This document shows positions 45,971 to 55,246 of a stretch of DNA of 64,000 nucleotides, piece after piece. The stretch lies in contig NZ_CP026604.1 of assembly GCF_003063625.1 (NCBI RefSeq), positions 310,001-374,000 on the forward strand, in the 5' to 3' direction. The position numbers and the translations under genes are program-made. The notes below the pieces were generated by a model. That model made no database searches, was not told the origin of the DNA, and was given only the letters and a program-made list of their open reading frames with translations. This stretch comes from Saccharobesus litoralis. Its GTDB lineage: Bacteria; Pseudomonadota; Gammaproteobacteria; Enterobacterales; Alteromonadaceae. Numbering within the stretch: position 1 is the first letter of the stretch; every line of letters starts with the position of its first letter.

Positions 45971-46891
45971 CTACTTGCCAAGCTCACTTAAATCATACGG
46001 TGTTGCTTGGTAAACGTAATGATTAAGCCAGTTACACATAAGTAAATTGCCATGACCACGCCAACGGTTTTTAGGCGTTTGGTTTGGATCATTATTTGGG
46101 TAATAATTTTCCGGCATTTCAGGGTTGATACCTGCGTCTAAATCACGCTTGTATTCACTGTCTAAGGTATGAGCGTCATATTCTGGGTGTCCTGTTATAA
46201 AAACTAGGCGCTGATCTTTACTGGCAATTAAGTACGCCCCGCCTTCTTCACAAGTCGCCAATACATTTAGATCAGGGTGGGCTTGCAAATTTTCTAACGG
46301 AATTTGCGCATAACGCGAATGGATGGCAACAAACTCGTCATTAAAACCTTGAGTTAACGGATCTAAATGATCTGATACTTGATGATTAAACACACCTGAA
46401 ATTTTGTTTTCACGAATATCGCGCTGCAATCCAAAATAATGATACAAACTGGCATGAGCTGCCCAGCATAAATACAAGGTGGATTGCACGTGTTTACGCG
46501 CCCAATCCATGATTTCTTGCATTTTATCCCAGTATTTAACCTCTTCGTACTCCATTAAACCAAGCGGCGCACCAGTTACAATAAGACCGTCATAGTTTTT
46601 ATGCTTAATGTCATCAAACAAGCGGTAGAAAGCATCCATATGTTCGCTTGGCGTATTTTTAGGTGCACGCATATCTATGCGAATTAAATCGACGTTAGCT
46701 TGTAAAGGGCTATTCGAAAGCAAGCGCAATAATTGAATTTCCGTTTCAATTTTATTTGGCATCAGGTTTAAAATTCCGATCTCCATGGGGCGAATGTCTT
46801 GCGTATTGGCACGCGATTCAGACATAACCACAATATTCTCGTCGTTGAGAACTTTTAAAGCGGGTAATTGATCAGGAATTTTAATCGGCAT
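45971..46891 (-). CDS. metA: Homoserine O-succinyltransferase
   Basis: 306 residues, close to E. coli MetA. Visible are RPMEIGILNLMPNKIETEIQ, the catalytic Cys in LYLCWAAHASLYHYFG (about residue 142) and the catalytic His in VFITGHPEYD. It activates homoserine at the first step of methionine synthesis; some homologues use acetyl-CoA, and this cannot be excluded by eye. A triple MetJ box and a sigma-70 promoter lie about 300 bases upstream, so the mRNA has a long leader. Confidence 0.96.
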   Translation of the reverse strand: MPIKIPDQLPALKVLNDENIVVMSESRANTQDIRPMEIGILNLMPNKIETEIQLLRLLSNSPLQANVDLIRIDMRAPKNTPSEHMDAFYRLFDDIKHKNYDGLIVTGAPLGLMEYEEVKYWDKMQEIMDWARKHVQSTLYLCWAAHASLYHYFGLQRDIRENKISGVFNHQVSDHLDPLTQGFNDEFVAIHSRYAQIPLENLQAHPDLNVLATCEEGGAYLIASKDQRLVFITGHPEYDAHTLDSEYKRDLDAGINPEMPENYYPNNDPNQTPKNRWRGHGNLLMCNWLNHYVYQATPYDLSELGK

Positions 46892-47186
46892 AAGAAGGCT
46901 CCAGTGCCAGTTAACAAAAAGAAAAATATAATCTGTTGTAGAAGTTGCTACTTCGTCAAAGGGTTTAACTCCGACGAAAGACTAATATCTTTTCAATAAA
47001 GAAATGATCAGTTGAATCACTCATGATGTTTTAAATTACATTTAGAGTAAATAAACAACTTCAGGCTGAGCCTGTCGAAGTCTTATTACTTTCTAACGTA
47101 TCAACACTTCGACTGCTTCGCGCTCAGTGTGAAAGTGCTCACCAATGTTTTCAACTAATTAAAATTAAATTGAAAAGATATTAGCA

Positions 47187-47243
47187 ATGTTACCCATAAA
47201 CCACTGTTTGTCAAACTTCTTACGTCTAGACGTCTAAACGTCC
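47187..47243 (-). promoter_or_regulatory. MetJ operator and metA promoter
   Basis: Three adjacent 8-base boxes, TTACGTCT, AGACGTCT and AAACGTCC (47220-47243), match the MetJ consensus AGACGTCT at 6, 8 and 6 positions. On the minus strand they abut a promoter with TTGACA (47209-47214), a 16-base spacer and TAACAT (47187-47192). Transcription would start near 47180 and leave a leader of about 290 bases before metA. The leader (46892-47180) holds no gene, only a CTTCAGGCTGAGCCTG-type dispersed hairpin. Confidence 0.88.
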
Positions 47244-47272
47244 GTTTAAATTTAATCAATCTATCAGAAAGT

Positions 47273-47824
47273 TTAGCTCGCTTTGAAATAAAAATAATCA
47301 ATATAGACAGCAGTGCCGCCCGTTTTGATTGGCGCTACCATGACATATCCAGCACTTATTGTTTTATTCTTCTTTAGTGAACATTTATAAGCGGCATTAT
47401 CAGTGACAAAGTGACAGCTATTTATGACACCACTAGCTTGATAAAATTTAACAACCTTAGCTAATGACGTAGTCACTTGATAAAAATAGTAATGAATACC
47501 TAACCCAGGTTTTGCCGAGTCGACTTTTTTATTGGAAGTTACCTGTGCTTTTGAAAAAACAGGAATATTGGTGCCATCTATAGTTGTTGACACTGAAGGT
47601 TGGCGAAGCGATTGATGAGGCGGTTGAAGCGAGTTTTGTCGAAATGCTTGTTTTTCATGGCTTTCTTGGTTTTTTTGGTTTTCACAGGGGTACTGTGAAA
47701 ACGAAACATGACCATTACTCGCTAAACATTTATAAATTTGAGCTGAACTTACGCTAGACATTAGCATTAACAGCAACGCGTACATACACTTATTCAAGTG
47801 TGCCTTCCCTAGTATTATTTTCAT
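47273..47824 (-). CDS. DUF4124-type secreted protein
   Basis: 183 residues. A signal peptide ends near SSVSSA. A short DUF4124 domain follows (IYKCLASNGHVSFSQYPC, with a Cys pair that should form a disulfide), then a low-complexity Gln/Ser linker and a C-terminal beta-rich domain with another Cys pair (INSCHFVTDNAAYKCSL). The function is unknown. An internal ATG at residue 14 is an alternative start, giving a tighter signal peptide. Confidence 0.75.
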   Translation of the reverse strand: MKIILGKAHLNKCMYALLLMLMSSVSSAQIYKCLASNGHVSFSQYPCENQKNQESHEKQAFRQNSLQPPHQSLRQPSVSTTIDGTNIPVFSKAQVTSNKKVDSAKPGLGIHYYFYQVTTSLAKVVKFYQASGVINSCHFVTDNAAYKCSLKKNKTISAGYVMVAPIKTGGTAVYIDYFYFKAS

Positions 47825-47906
47825 CCTGCGAGTAGTTTATAAAACTAATTAACCAAGGGGAAGATAACTTAGCTATAATCTATTACTAACTTTGATTGAC
47901 TATATA

Positions 47907-49016
47907 TTAACTTAACAAAGCAGCCGATTTAATTTGCGCCCAAATACTTTGTCCGATTTGTAGCTTGAGTTGATCGACAGAGCGTAAGGTTAAACGAGCT
48001 AAAAGGTAACTATCACCAGTTTGTAAACGAACTAGCGCCATACTTGGGTCAATATTTTTTGCAATATCAACCACAGTTACCGCTAATCGATTGACAATAC
48101 TTGAATCTTGATGTTCCGCCAATGTTATACTGACATCACGAGCTTGAATACTGACCCTCACTTGACTGTTAAGCGCTTGTCCACAATCTTTTAACCACAA
48201 GGCCCCGCCTTGGAATTGAAATTTCATTAAATGCCATTTTTCATCTTTCTCTGTGATCACCCCTTCCAATATCGCGCTGCTATCCTGTTCTAGTTGCAAT
48301 GGTAAATCCAATTGAGAAAATAACTCTGTAACTTGTCCACTCGCTACCGCTTTACCTTTAGCCATTATCACCAAATGATCGGCAAGTTGAGCAACCTCTT
48401 GCAACGAGTGGGTAACGTATAGAATAGGTGTATTAAATGCGTGTTTTAGCGCTTTTAAGTAAGGTAATATTTCTTGCTTTCGAGCAGGGTCAAGTGAAGC
48501 TAATGGCTCATCCATTAACAATAATGAAGGTTGAATAAGCAATGCTCGGGCAATGGCGACTCTCTGTTTTTCACCACCTGACAGTTGGCTTGGGTATTTG
48601 CACAATATATGCTCAATACCTAATACGTCAATTATCGATTTATAATCAAGTTTAGTATGCCTAGTATCGGCTCTTTTAATAGCAAATTCTAAATTTTGTT
48701 TGGCCGTTAAAAAATCAAATAAACTGGCTTCTTGAAATACGTAACCTATAGGTCGTTTATTTGCTGGTAAACAAATCTGCTCTGATTGCCAAATTTGTTC
48801 CCTAAAGCGTACCCTACCTTTTTCGGGAGTATTCAAACCGGCAATACACCGTAGTAAGGTGGTTTTACCACAGCCAGAATGACCATAAATGGCGGTTAAA
48901 CCTGTGCTGGGTAGTTCTAAATCAACATTAAAATCAAAACGACTGCTCTCAGAATTTTGACTAAAACTGTGCTTAAAAATTAAATTTATTGTTGCTACAG
49001 AAGCACAAGAAGTCAT
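47907..49016 (-). CDS. modC: Molybdate ABC transporter ATPase
   Basis: 369 residues from the ATG at 49016, chosen over a GTG at 49028 because AGGTG is nine bases upstream. Walker A is GHSGCGKTTL, the Q-loop is GYVFQEASLF, the signature is LSGGEKQRVAIARAL, and Walker B is LLMDEPLASLD. The C-terminal domain (about 290-365) is the molybdate-binding TOBE/MOP type that identifies ModC. It energises uptake by ModB with ModA. The start almost touches the modB stop. Confidence 0.93.
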   Translation of the reverse strand: MTSCASVATINLIFKHSFSQNSESSRFDFNVDLELPSTGLTAIYGHSGCGKTTLLRCIAGLNTPEKGRVRFREQIWQSEQICLPANKRPIGYVFQEASLFDFLTAKQNLEFAIKRADTRHTKLDYKSIIDVLGIEHILCKYPSQLSGGEKQRVAIARALLIQPSLLLMDEPLASLDPARKQEILPYLKALKHAFNTPILYVTHSLQEVAQLADHLVIMAKGKAVASGQVTELFSQLDLPLQLEQDSSAILEGVITEKDEKWHLMKFQFQGGALWLKDCGQALNSQVRVSIQARDVSITLAEHQDSSIVNRLAVTVVDIAKNIDPSMALVRLQTGDSYLLARLTLRSVDQLKLQIGQSIWAQIKSAALLS

Positions 49017-49020
49017 ACCG

Positions 49021-49713
49021 TTAAACACCTACACTCATTTTATGTTTTGCACTTCGACTGTAGTGATATGCACATAGCAATATAATAAAAGAGAAAACAA
49101 GCATTACCGCTGACAACGCATGGGCTTGGCTGTAATTTAATGCTTCGACACTATCATAAATTTGTACAGACACCACGCGTGTCTCATCCGGGATATTACC
49201 GCCTATCATGAGCACCACACCAAACTCACCTATGGTGTGTGCAAAACCTAAAATGGCAGCCGTGATGATACCGGGTTTCGCGTAGGGTAAGACCACATTA
49301 AAAAAACAGTCTAATTTGCTTGCTCTTAAGGTAGCTGCGACTTCAAATGGTCGCTCGCCGATAGCTTCAATGGCGTTTTGAATGGGTTGTACCACAAAAG
49401 GTAACGAATAAATAACCGATGCAACAACTAATCCCCAAAACGTAAAAGGCAACAAGCCTATTCCCAAAGCTTGCGTTATATGCCCTATTGGCCCTTGTGG
49501 TCCCATGGCAATTAATAGGTAAAAACCCAATACGGTTGGCGGTAATACTAAAGGCATAGCCACAAATACGCTGATTAGCGGTTTACATTTAGATTGTGTA
49601 CGAGCCAACCAATACGCTAATGGTGTTCCGAATATAAGCAGAATCAAGGTAACTGTCGTTGCCAATTTGAGTGTAAGCCAAATGGCCCCTAACTCTTGGT
49701 CTGATATAATCAT
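49021..49713 (-). CDS. modB: Molybdate ABC transporter permease
   Basis: 230 residues with five membrane helices. The cytoplasmic loop that docks on the ATPase is [25 protein letters not shown] (EAA-type). [15 protein letters not shown] and [18 protein letters not shown] are typical of ModB. It is the middle gene of modABC, 11 bases after modA. Confidence 0.93.
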   Translation of the reverse strand: MIISDQELGAIWLTLKLATTVTLILLIFGTPLAYWLARTQSKCKPLISVFVAMPLVLPPTVLGFYLLIAMGPQGPIGHITQALGIGLLPFTFWGLVVASVIYSLPFVVQPIQNAIEAIGERPFEVAATLRASKLDCFFNVVLPYAKPGIITAAILGFAHTIGEFGVVLMIGGNIPDETRVVSVQIYDSVEALNYSQAHALSAVMLVFSFIILLCAYHYSRSAKHKMSVGV

Positions 49714-49724
49714 TTTTCGCTCTT

Positions 49725-50477
49725 TTAATATTCTGCGATATAGCCATTTTGCGATATTAATTTAACTATCGCCTCTGATTTTATAAAAGCTATAAATGCC
49801 TTAGCAACAGGATTGGTTGCACCGCGCTTTAATAAAACTAAATCTTGTTGGATAGGATTATGATAATCAGTTGGAACCAACCAATATTGCATTTTATCAA
49901 TATTCAAGTTGATAACTTGAGAATAAGCGACAAACCCGACATCGGCATTGCCAGAGCGAACAAATTGTAAGGTTTGCCCTATGTTTTCGCCTTGTACCCA
50001 TTTTGTCTGTGATTGTTCCAACAAATTAAGTGACTTAAGCACCTCTAAAGTGGCAACCCCGTATGGCGCGAGTTTAGCATTCGCTAAGGCTAATTTATTG
50101 TAAGAGTTACTTAATAACGCCTGTTTTGCTTGATTGTTGGGTAAACGAGTTGACCATAAAACCAAGCGTCCTGTGGCATAGGTATACAAGCTAGTTTGTA
50201 CCGCTAAATTTTTATCTTGCAGCAGTTTAGGCTTGTGTTGGTCGGCTGATAAAAAAACATCAAACGGCGCCCCGTGAATAATTTGCGCGTAAGCTTTACC
50301 AGATGAAGTATAAGTCACTTGCAAACGCCCGATATGTTGCTGCTCAAAACGTTCAACGAGTTGTTGCATAACCGGCGAAAAGTTAGAGGCTACAACAATA
50401 CGCGCATTTTCTGCAAATGTCGGCCAATTCACCACATACAACAATATGGTAAACAGCTTGATAGCGATAAAGCGCAA
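49725..50477 (-). CDS. modA: Molybdate-binding periplasmic protein
   Basis: 250 residues. A signal peptide ends near PTFA, and the mature protein starts [16 protein letters not shown]. The segments [24 protein letters not shown] and [14 protein letters not shown] form the oxyanion-binding site as in ModA. It captures molybdate for ModBC. The cell needs molybdenum for at least the two hydroxylases at 12189 and 15158. I could not recognise a ModE operator upstream. Confidence 0.93.
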   Translation of the reverse strand: MRFIAIKLFTILLYVVNWPTFAENARIVVASNFSPVMQQLVERFEQQHIGRLQVTYTSSGKAYAQIIHGAPFDVFLSADQHKPKLLQDKNLAVQTSLYTYATGRLVLWSTRLPNNQAKQALLSNSYNKLALANAKLAPYGVATLEVLKSLNLLEQSQTKWVQGENIGQTLQFVRSGNADVGFVAYSQVINLNIDKMQYWLVPTDYHNPIQQDLVLLKRGATNPVAKAFIAFIKSEAIVKLISQNGYIAEY

Positions 50478-50620
50478 TTTTATACCCTCAATTTATCTAA
50501 GCATCCCCAAAATTGCTGCGTATAATGCCGTAAAACAAATAAAATATCGACAGATAGTAAACTAGGTTATTGATCTAGCGCTGAAAATTAACTAATTAGC
50601 TTATTTCCTCAGTCAAAATA

Positions 50621-51574
50621 TTAGCTATTTTTAACCGGTGTACATTCATAAAAATGAAAGTATGGATGCAATCGTCGGTAGCGATACTTTCGGGCTTGCT
50701 GAGGCAGCTCTTTATGACACGGTACATCTGGAAGTGCTTGCTTAAGCACAAGATTACCATTCGGATTAAAACAAATAAGCGGTAACTTGAGTTTACAAGG
50801 CTTAATTTTAGTTTTTTGATTAATGGTTTTAAATTTTACTTGAGGTTCAATTGGCTTCGGACGGATACGTTTAAGTACACGACCATCGTTTGCAAACCAA
50901 ATTTCTGACATTTGATGAATAACGTGTGCGAGCTGCTTTTTCCAAACAGTACAATCAATATCAATAGGTGGTTGCTCGAACTGACGTTCAATTCTATAAA
51001 TATAATCGTCTAAACTTGCAAAGCTTTCTGATAAAAAATCCTGATTCCAACTGTAGCTAAACCATTCTACAGGCTTATCAATTAATGTAATTTTTCTAGT
51101 TAGCATGGCGTGATTAGCCATGGTCTCTGCTTCATATAATAATCCGTTTTTTATGTATTTAGTTTGTCCATTAATAGGGTCTTTAATACTAACAGGCTGG
51201 TTGTGTTTGGATAAATAGTCAGCGATCTGTTGCTTTGTTTTGTTTATCTTTAAAACTTGTTGTTCACAAGCTTTAAACACTGTTTGTTGTGTTACACACA
51301 AATAACCAGGGTAACGCACTACTCGTTTAGCATCTTGGCCAGGTTGTAAATGGAAATGGCCAAAGCTGTCGATACTAGCTTGAAGCGTTGTTTCACTTTT
51401 ATCTGTTATTTGTTGCTGACTATCATATTGAGATAACCTATATCCATGAGCAATGATTGAATGTACATTGTTAGTTAACCTTCCTTGTAACTGGCCTATT
51501 TCATACTGCAAATTGCTGATTAAATTTCGAATGGTGTCAATATGTTTATCTTGCTCTAATTTTATATCTAACAT
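50621..51574 (-). CDS. tus: DNA replication terminus site-binding protein
   Basis: About 317 residues from the ATG at 51574, chosen because AAGGGTG is six bases upstream and the N-terminus then lines up with E. coli Tus (309 residues); longer starts at 51598 and 51616 are unlikely. Matching landmarks are RVVRYPGYLCVTQQTVF (Tus: VRLPGVLC), the interdomain region LTRKITLIDKPVEWFSYSWN, IRPKPIEPQVKFK and the tail RRLHPYFHFYE (PRLHLY). Tus binds Ter sites and blocks replication forks from one side, so the window may lie near the terminus. No clear Ter site stands directly upstream. Confidence 0.85.
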   Translation of the reverse strand: MLDIKLEQDKHIDTIRNLISNLQYEIGQLQGRLTNNVHSIIAHGYRLSQYDSQQQITDKSETTLQASIDSFGHFHLQPGQDAKRVVRYPGYLCVTQQTVFKACEQQVLKINKTKQQIADYLSKHNQPVSIKDPINGQTKYIKNGLLYEAETMANHAMLTRKITLIDKPVEWFSYSWNQDFLSESFASLDDYIYRIERQFEQPPIDIDCTVWKKQLAHVIHQMSEIWFANDGRVLKRIRPKPIEPQVKFKTINQKTKIKPCKLKLPLICFNPNGNLVLKQALPDVPCHKELPQQARKYRYRRLHPYFHFYECTPVKNS

Positions 51575-52134
51575 TTGAGTCACCCTTAAAAAATGCATGT
51601 TGGGTACATAAAACATAGATGTTCATCAAATAAATGTAAAGTGTTTGATATAGCCAACGCATCAGAGGTCAGGAGCTGGATTCTAATTCCAGACGAAATC
51701 TAAAGTCATTTCAGCAACAGAGGGAGTGAACTCAGACATTGAACCAAAAAAACGAAAAGATATTAACGGCTTTTGTCTGGTTGGTATGAAATTAAACTCT
51801 TGTATCTACTCAGCGTAATTTGTTTTACGCGCCTTAGTATTGCTAATTACCTCGTCTTTGCCATGCCCACAGGACGTAGGTACTTAGGTTTCGTCTGGAA
51901 CATGAAACCTGCGAATGCGGTAATCTAGTGACTTTGTTTAGTAAACGTGAGCTCCGTTTACTGTAATAAAGGCGCTGGATACCTGAATACTCAGGTATGA
52001 CGGTAATTTTTTATACCAGTGGGAGAAATTCAATTCTATTTATAAACACGCTGAGTAGTTACAAACTCTTTAAAAATACAGATAGCCTAAAGATGAATAA
52101 TCTTTAAGCTATCAAGTAAAGCCTAACTAACTGA
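51575..52134. other. Gene-free gap with hairpins
   Basis: About 560 bases with no credible gene. Two clear hairpins are AGTAAACG/CGTTTACT (51940-51962) and ACCTGAATACTCAGGT (51981-51996). The second resembles dispersed palindromes of marine gammaproteobacteria. No Ter sequence is evident. Confidence 0.6.
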
Positions 52135-54696
52135 TTAAAAAGCTAACCTTAAACCAAATGAAATACCGCGACCTGGCAGGTAAGTTTGATTTTTCAAAAA
52201 TGATGTATGCACTCTAGCTGCTTCATCAGTTAAATTCCTAATTTTCGCGAAGGCAGTCAAATCATAGCCATTTATATCCATATAATAATGAGCATCTAAA
52301 TCAACCATGGTATACCCTTGAGTTGTTGTTTCATTACCTGAAACTTGGGTTTGCTCTGCGTATCGCATAACCTGTAGACTGGCTTTCCAATCTTGTAATT
52401 GGTAATCAGCTATCAATCCATAACGCGTTGGTGACATACGAGGCAAGTAACTGCCATTAGTTAATTTACCTTTTAAAGAATCCACTAAAGCCGTTACTTT
52501 AATATCGTCCGTAGCTTGCCAAAGCATTTTAGCTTCAAGCCCATATATTTTTGCATCTGCTTGCTTATATTCGTACACAGGCATATTTCCAGAGCCATGA
52601 TGTTCATGTGCGTCTTCATTACCTTCATCTGAATGTTCTGCATCATGTTCTTGCTCGTGTTCCTCTTCATGCTCACCTTCAGCAATGATATCGGCGTAGT
52701 GCAATCCTGTATTAAACTGATAAAGATAATTTTCAATATCATTGTAAAAAAGGTTAACTACCCAACCAAAATCACCTTCAAATTTTCGCCACGTTAAATC
52801 CAAGCTTTGCGTCGTTTCTAACTTAATTGCTTTTCGTGAAAACTCTACATGTGCCATCGCATGGTTATCATCTTGATGATCTTCATGATCACCTTCGTGC
52901 TCATCTTCTTCATGCTCAGGCGACTCAATATCGAAATAACTGCCAATTTCAAACGTATTGGTACCAATATGAGGTCCAAGGGCATATATTTCACCAACCG
53001 CTGGCGCTCTTTCAGAATGAGCCATACTCACACCAATGTTGTAGCCGGGGTGATAATCCCAAACTAACCCTATTGAATAACTATTTGGATCAAATGAGTC
53101 CGCTAATGAAAAGTCAATAGACTCTAGTTCATCATGTTCAATAAACCTTTCTAGTTGTGTTTCTAGGCCTGTCGGTTTGATATCGACATTTTCCAAGCGC
53201 GCACCAGCTTGAATTAAAACATCCCCAAAATGTTTTTCCGCAATCGCTGCAATAGCTAGACTGTTATATTGACTGTCTGGTGTAAATGCTTCTTCACCAT
53301 CGAGCATTTTTTCTGAATCTCGCCAGTCAACAGTTACAGCCCCATGCCAGCCAGCTATTTCTTGTAAAATAAAATCTAAACGAGCTTGCACGGACTCATT
53401 TTTAAATGTTGTGCCTATAGCGCCATTTTCAATTTCTATATGCTCATAGTTGGTATAACCTATGCGGGTATCTACTGCCGATAACACTGCATTGTTAAAC
53501 GATAATTCGCTCAACACTTGCCATCTATCCTGTTTCAACGCCGCAATTGCAATATGTGCTTCACTAGCTTCAGGCTCATCTTGATGATCTGTTTCATGTT
53601 CATCGTCATGCTCTTCATCATGTGAATCACCATGGCTTAATAAACCATATTCTCGATCAAGAAAAGCATAGGAAATACCAACATAACCATTATCTAGTAA
53701 AAGACTTGAGCCTAGTGTGAAACCATAACTTTGTACTGCTGAATTTTCTAATACGCCTGAAAATTCATGTTCTTCGTTATGACCGTCTGTATCTTCGTCA
53801 TGTGCTTCATTTCCATGTTCTTCTTCATGTTCGTCATGCGATTCTATAACGGGGTTTCTTGGTATTTTTACATTTTCGCTATCTAAGTAAAAACCGTCTG
53901 CGTAGAAAGCGACGTTGTCGTTACCTGTAGTTAGATTAAACGCTATTTGGCTTGCGTCATCTGCACCACCTTGGCTCAGTTCTAAGCTACCATTAGTGTC
54001 ACTGTTTGTGGGAATTCGATTATCAATAACGTTAACTACACCACCAATAGCACCACTACCATAAAATAAAGTAGAAGGACCACGTAAAATTTCGATTGTT
54101 TGCGCCGTAGACACTTCTGCAGTGACCACGTGATCAGCACCTATACGTGACACATCTGCAACATCTAAATTATTTTGGGTTATTAAAACTCGAGGTCCGT
54201 CAAAACCTCGAATAATCGGGCTGCTTGCAACAGGTCCAAAGTAACTTGATTGAACCCCAACTTCAGAACGTAATGTCTCTCCTAATGTCGACGCTTGAAT
54301 ATCACGCAATTCATCACCTGAAATAACAGAAATTGGTTGAGCTGACTCTAAGGATGACGCGTGGATAGGTAAACCAACAACATCCACGTGATCAAGTACG
54401 GAATCTATTAATTTTACGGAGATGGATTCTGGATGATCGGTTCCGAGAAAAATATTTTTGTGGCTATATCCTAACGCTTGGACATGTAACTCTAAATCTT
54501 TGCTGTGCTCGAAATCTAGCACAAATTGACCATTACTATCTGTTGTTACGATTTTTTTCTTTCCAACAACGTTGACTTGAGCACCTTTTAAAGGCTGATT
54601 TTGGTCATCTAATACAACCCCTGAAATTTTTTCGGCCATCGAACCAAAAGACAAAAAAGCTAGTGATATAGCGCTTAATTTATAAATAGATTTCAT
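52135..54696 (-). CDS. znuD: TonB-dependent receptor with His-rich loops, probable zinc receptor
   Basis: About 853 residues from the ATG at 54696, where a clean signal peptide (ending GSMA) begins; an earlier ATG at 54732 would bury it. A carboxypeptidase-regulatory-like domain (33-105) comes first, then the plug (about 115-225: ASTLGETLRSEVGVQSS, IIRGFDGPRVLI) and a barrel ending in Phe. Several extracellular loops are packed with His, Glu and Asp (for example SHDEHEEEHGNEAHDEDTD), like ZnuD. With two Zur-like boxes upstream, zinc uptake under starvation is the likely role. Confidence 0.85.
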   Translation of the reverse strand: MKSIYKLSAISLAFLSFGSMAEKISGVVLDDQNQPLKGAQVNVVGKKKIVTTDSNGQFVLDFEHSKDLELHVQALGYSHKNIFLGTDHPESISVKLIDSVLDHVDVVGLPIHASSLESAQPISVISGDELRDIQASTLGETLRSEVGVQSSYFGPVASSPIIRGFDGPRVLITQNNLDVADVSRIGADHVVTAEVSTAQTIEILRGPSTLFYGSGAIGGVVNVIDNRIPTNSDTNGSLELSQGGADDASQIAFNLTTGNDNVAFYADGFYLDSENVKIPRNPVIESHDEHEEEHGNEAHDEDTDGHNEEHEFSGVLENSAVQSYGFTLGSSLLLDNGYVGISYAFLDREYGLLSHGDSHDEEHDDEHETDHQDEPEASEAHIAIAALKQDRWQVLSELSFNNAVLSAVDTRIGYTNYEHIEIENGAIGTTFKNESVQARLDFILQEIAGWHGAVTVDWRDSEKMLDGEEAFTPDSQYNSLAIAAIAEKHFGDVLIQAGARLENVDIKPTGLETQLERFIEHDELESIDFSLADSFDPNSYSIGLVWDYHPGYNIGVSMAHSERAPAVGEIYALGPHIGTNTFEIGSYFDIESPEHEEDEHEGDHEDHQDDNHAMAHVEFSRKAIKLETTQSLDLTWRKFEGDFGWVVNLFYNDIENYLYQFNTGLHYADIIAEGEHEEEHEQEHDAEHSDEGNEDAHEHHGSGNMPVYEYKQADAKIYGLEAKMLWQATDDIKVTALVDSLKGKLTNGSYLPRMSPTRYGLIADYQLQDWKASLQVMRYAEQTQVSGNETTTQGYTMVDLDAHYYMDINGYDLTAFAKIRNLTDEAARVHTSFLKNQTYLPGRGISFGLRLAF

Positions 54697-54783
54697 TGAT
54701 TTACTTTTTATTGAGTAACTACACAACGGCAAATTAACTGAACTGACAATAACTCGCCTGACATTTCAATTTATATTTTGATA

Positions 54784-54815
54784 TGTTACAACATAACATT
54801 TGATACAATATAACA
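54784..54815 (-). promoter_or_regulatory. Tandem Zur-like boxes
   Basis: TGTTACAACATAACA (54784-54798) and TGATACAATATAACA (54801-54815) each match the Zur consensus TGTTATANTATAACA at all but two positions. They stand about 90 bases before the zinc-receptor start. The remaining gap up to 55246 holds a repeat copy near 54943 and the symporter terminator. Confidence 0.75.
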
Positions 54816-55192
54816 TAACCAAGTTTTGGTTCAATAGCACCCTTGTATTGGAATTGAACCCCATATAATTTAATTTCATATTAAGTAATTGGTTCGTGTA
54901 ACAGTAGCGAGGTTCACGTGGCGGTGGGTGAGAAAATGAGACTATGTCATTAAGTTAACGATTAGATGGAGCTAAAGTACGAACTCCAACAACGGGGCGT
55001 AAGAACTATCTTAGGGTTCTGTAATTGGCTAAGGTAAACAAAATCAAGCTTTCAAGAACGAGTAATTTTTATTGCAAACTAGGGCCTGTTTATAAAAGAA
55101 ACAAGCAAGTGCTAACCGTTAACTGAGTTATACACATAGGTATGATTACTTACAAAATAGTCAAATATTACAACTTAAAACTGTTGAGGAGT

Positions 55193-55229
55193 TTAAAAAG
55201 ACAAGGCTTGAAACCTGTTATTCAAGCCC
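55193..55229 (-). terminator. Rho-independent terminator after the symporter gene
   Basis: On the minus strand GGCTTGAA and TTCAAGCC arms are followed by TTGTCTTTTT. It lies 18 bases past the symporter stop. Confidence 0.85.
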
Positions 55230-55246
55230 GTGACTAAAACGAAAAT

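Noticed and set aside
52827-53120. Plus-strand frames inside the zinc receptor gene
   Set aside because: They are reverse readings of the His/Glu/Asp-rich loops, which naturally give long open frames.
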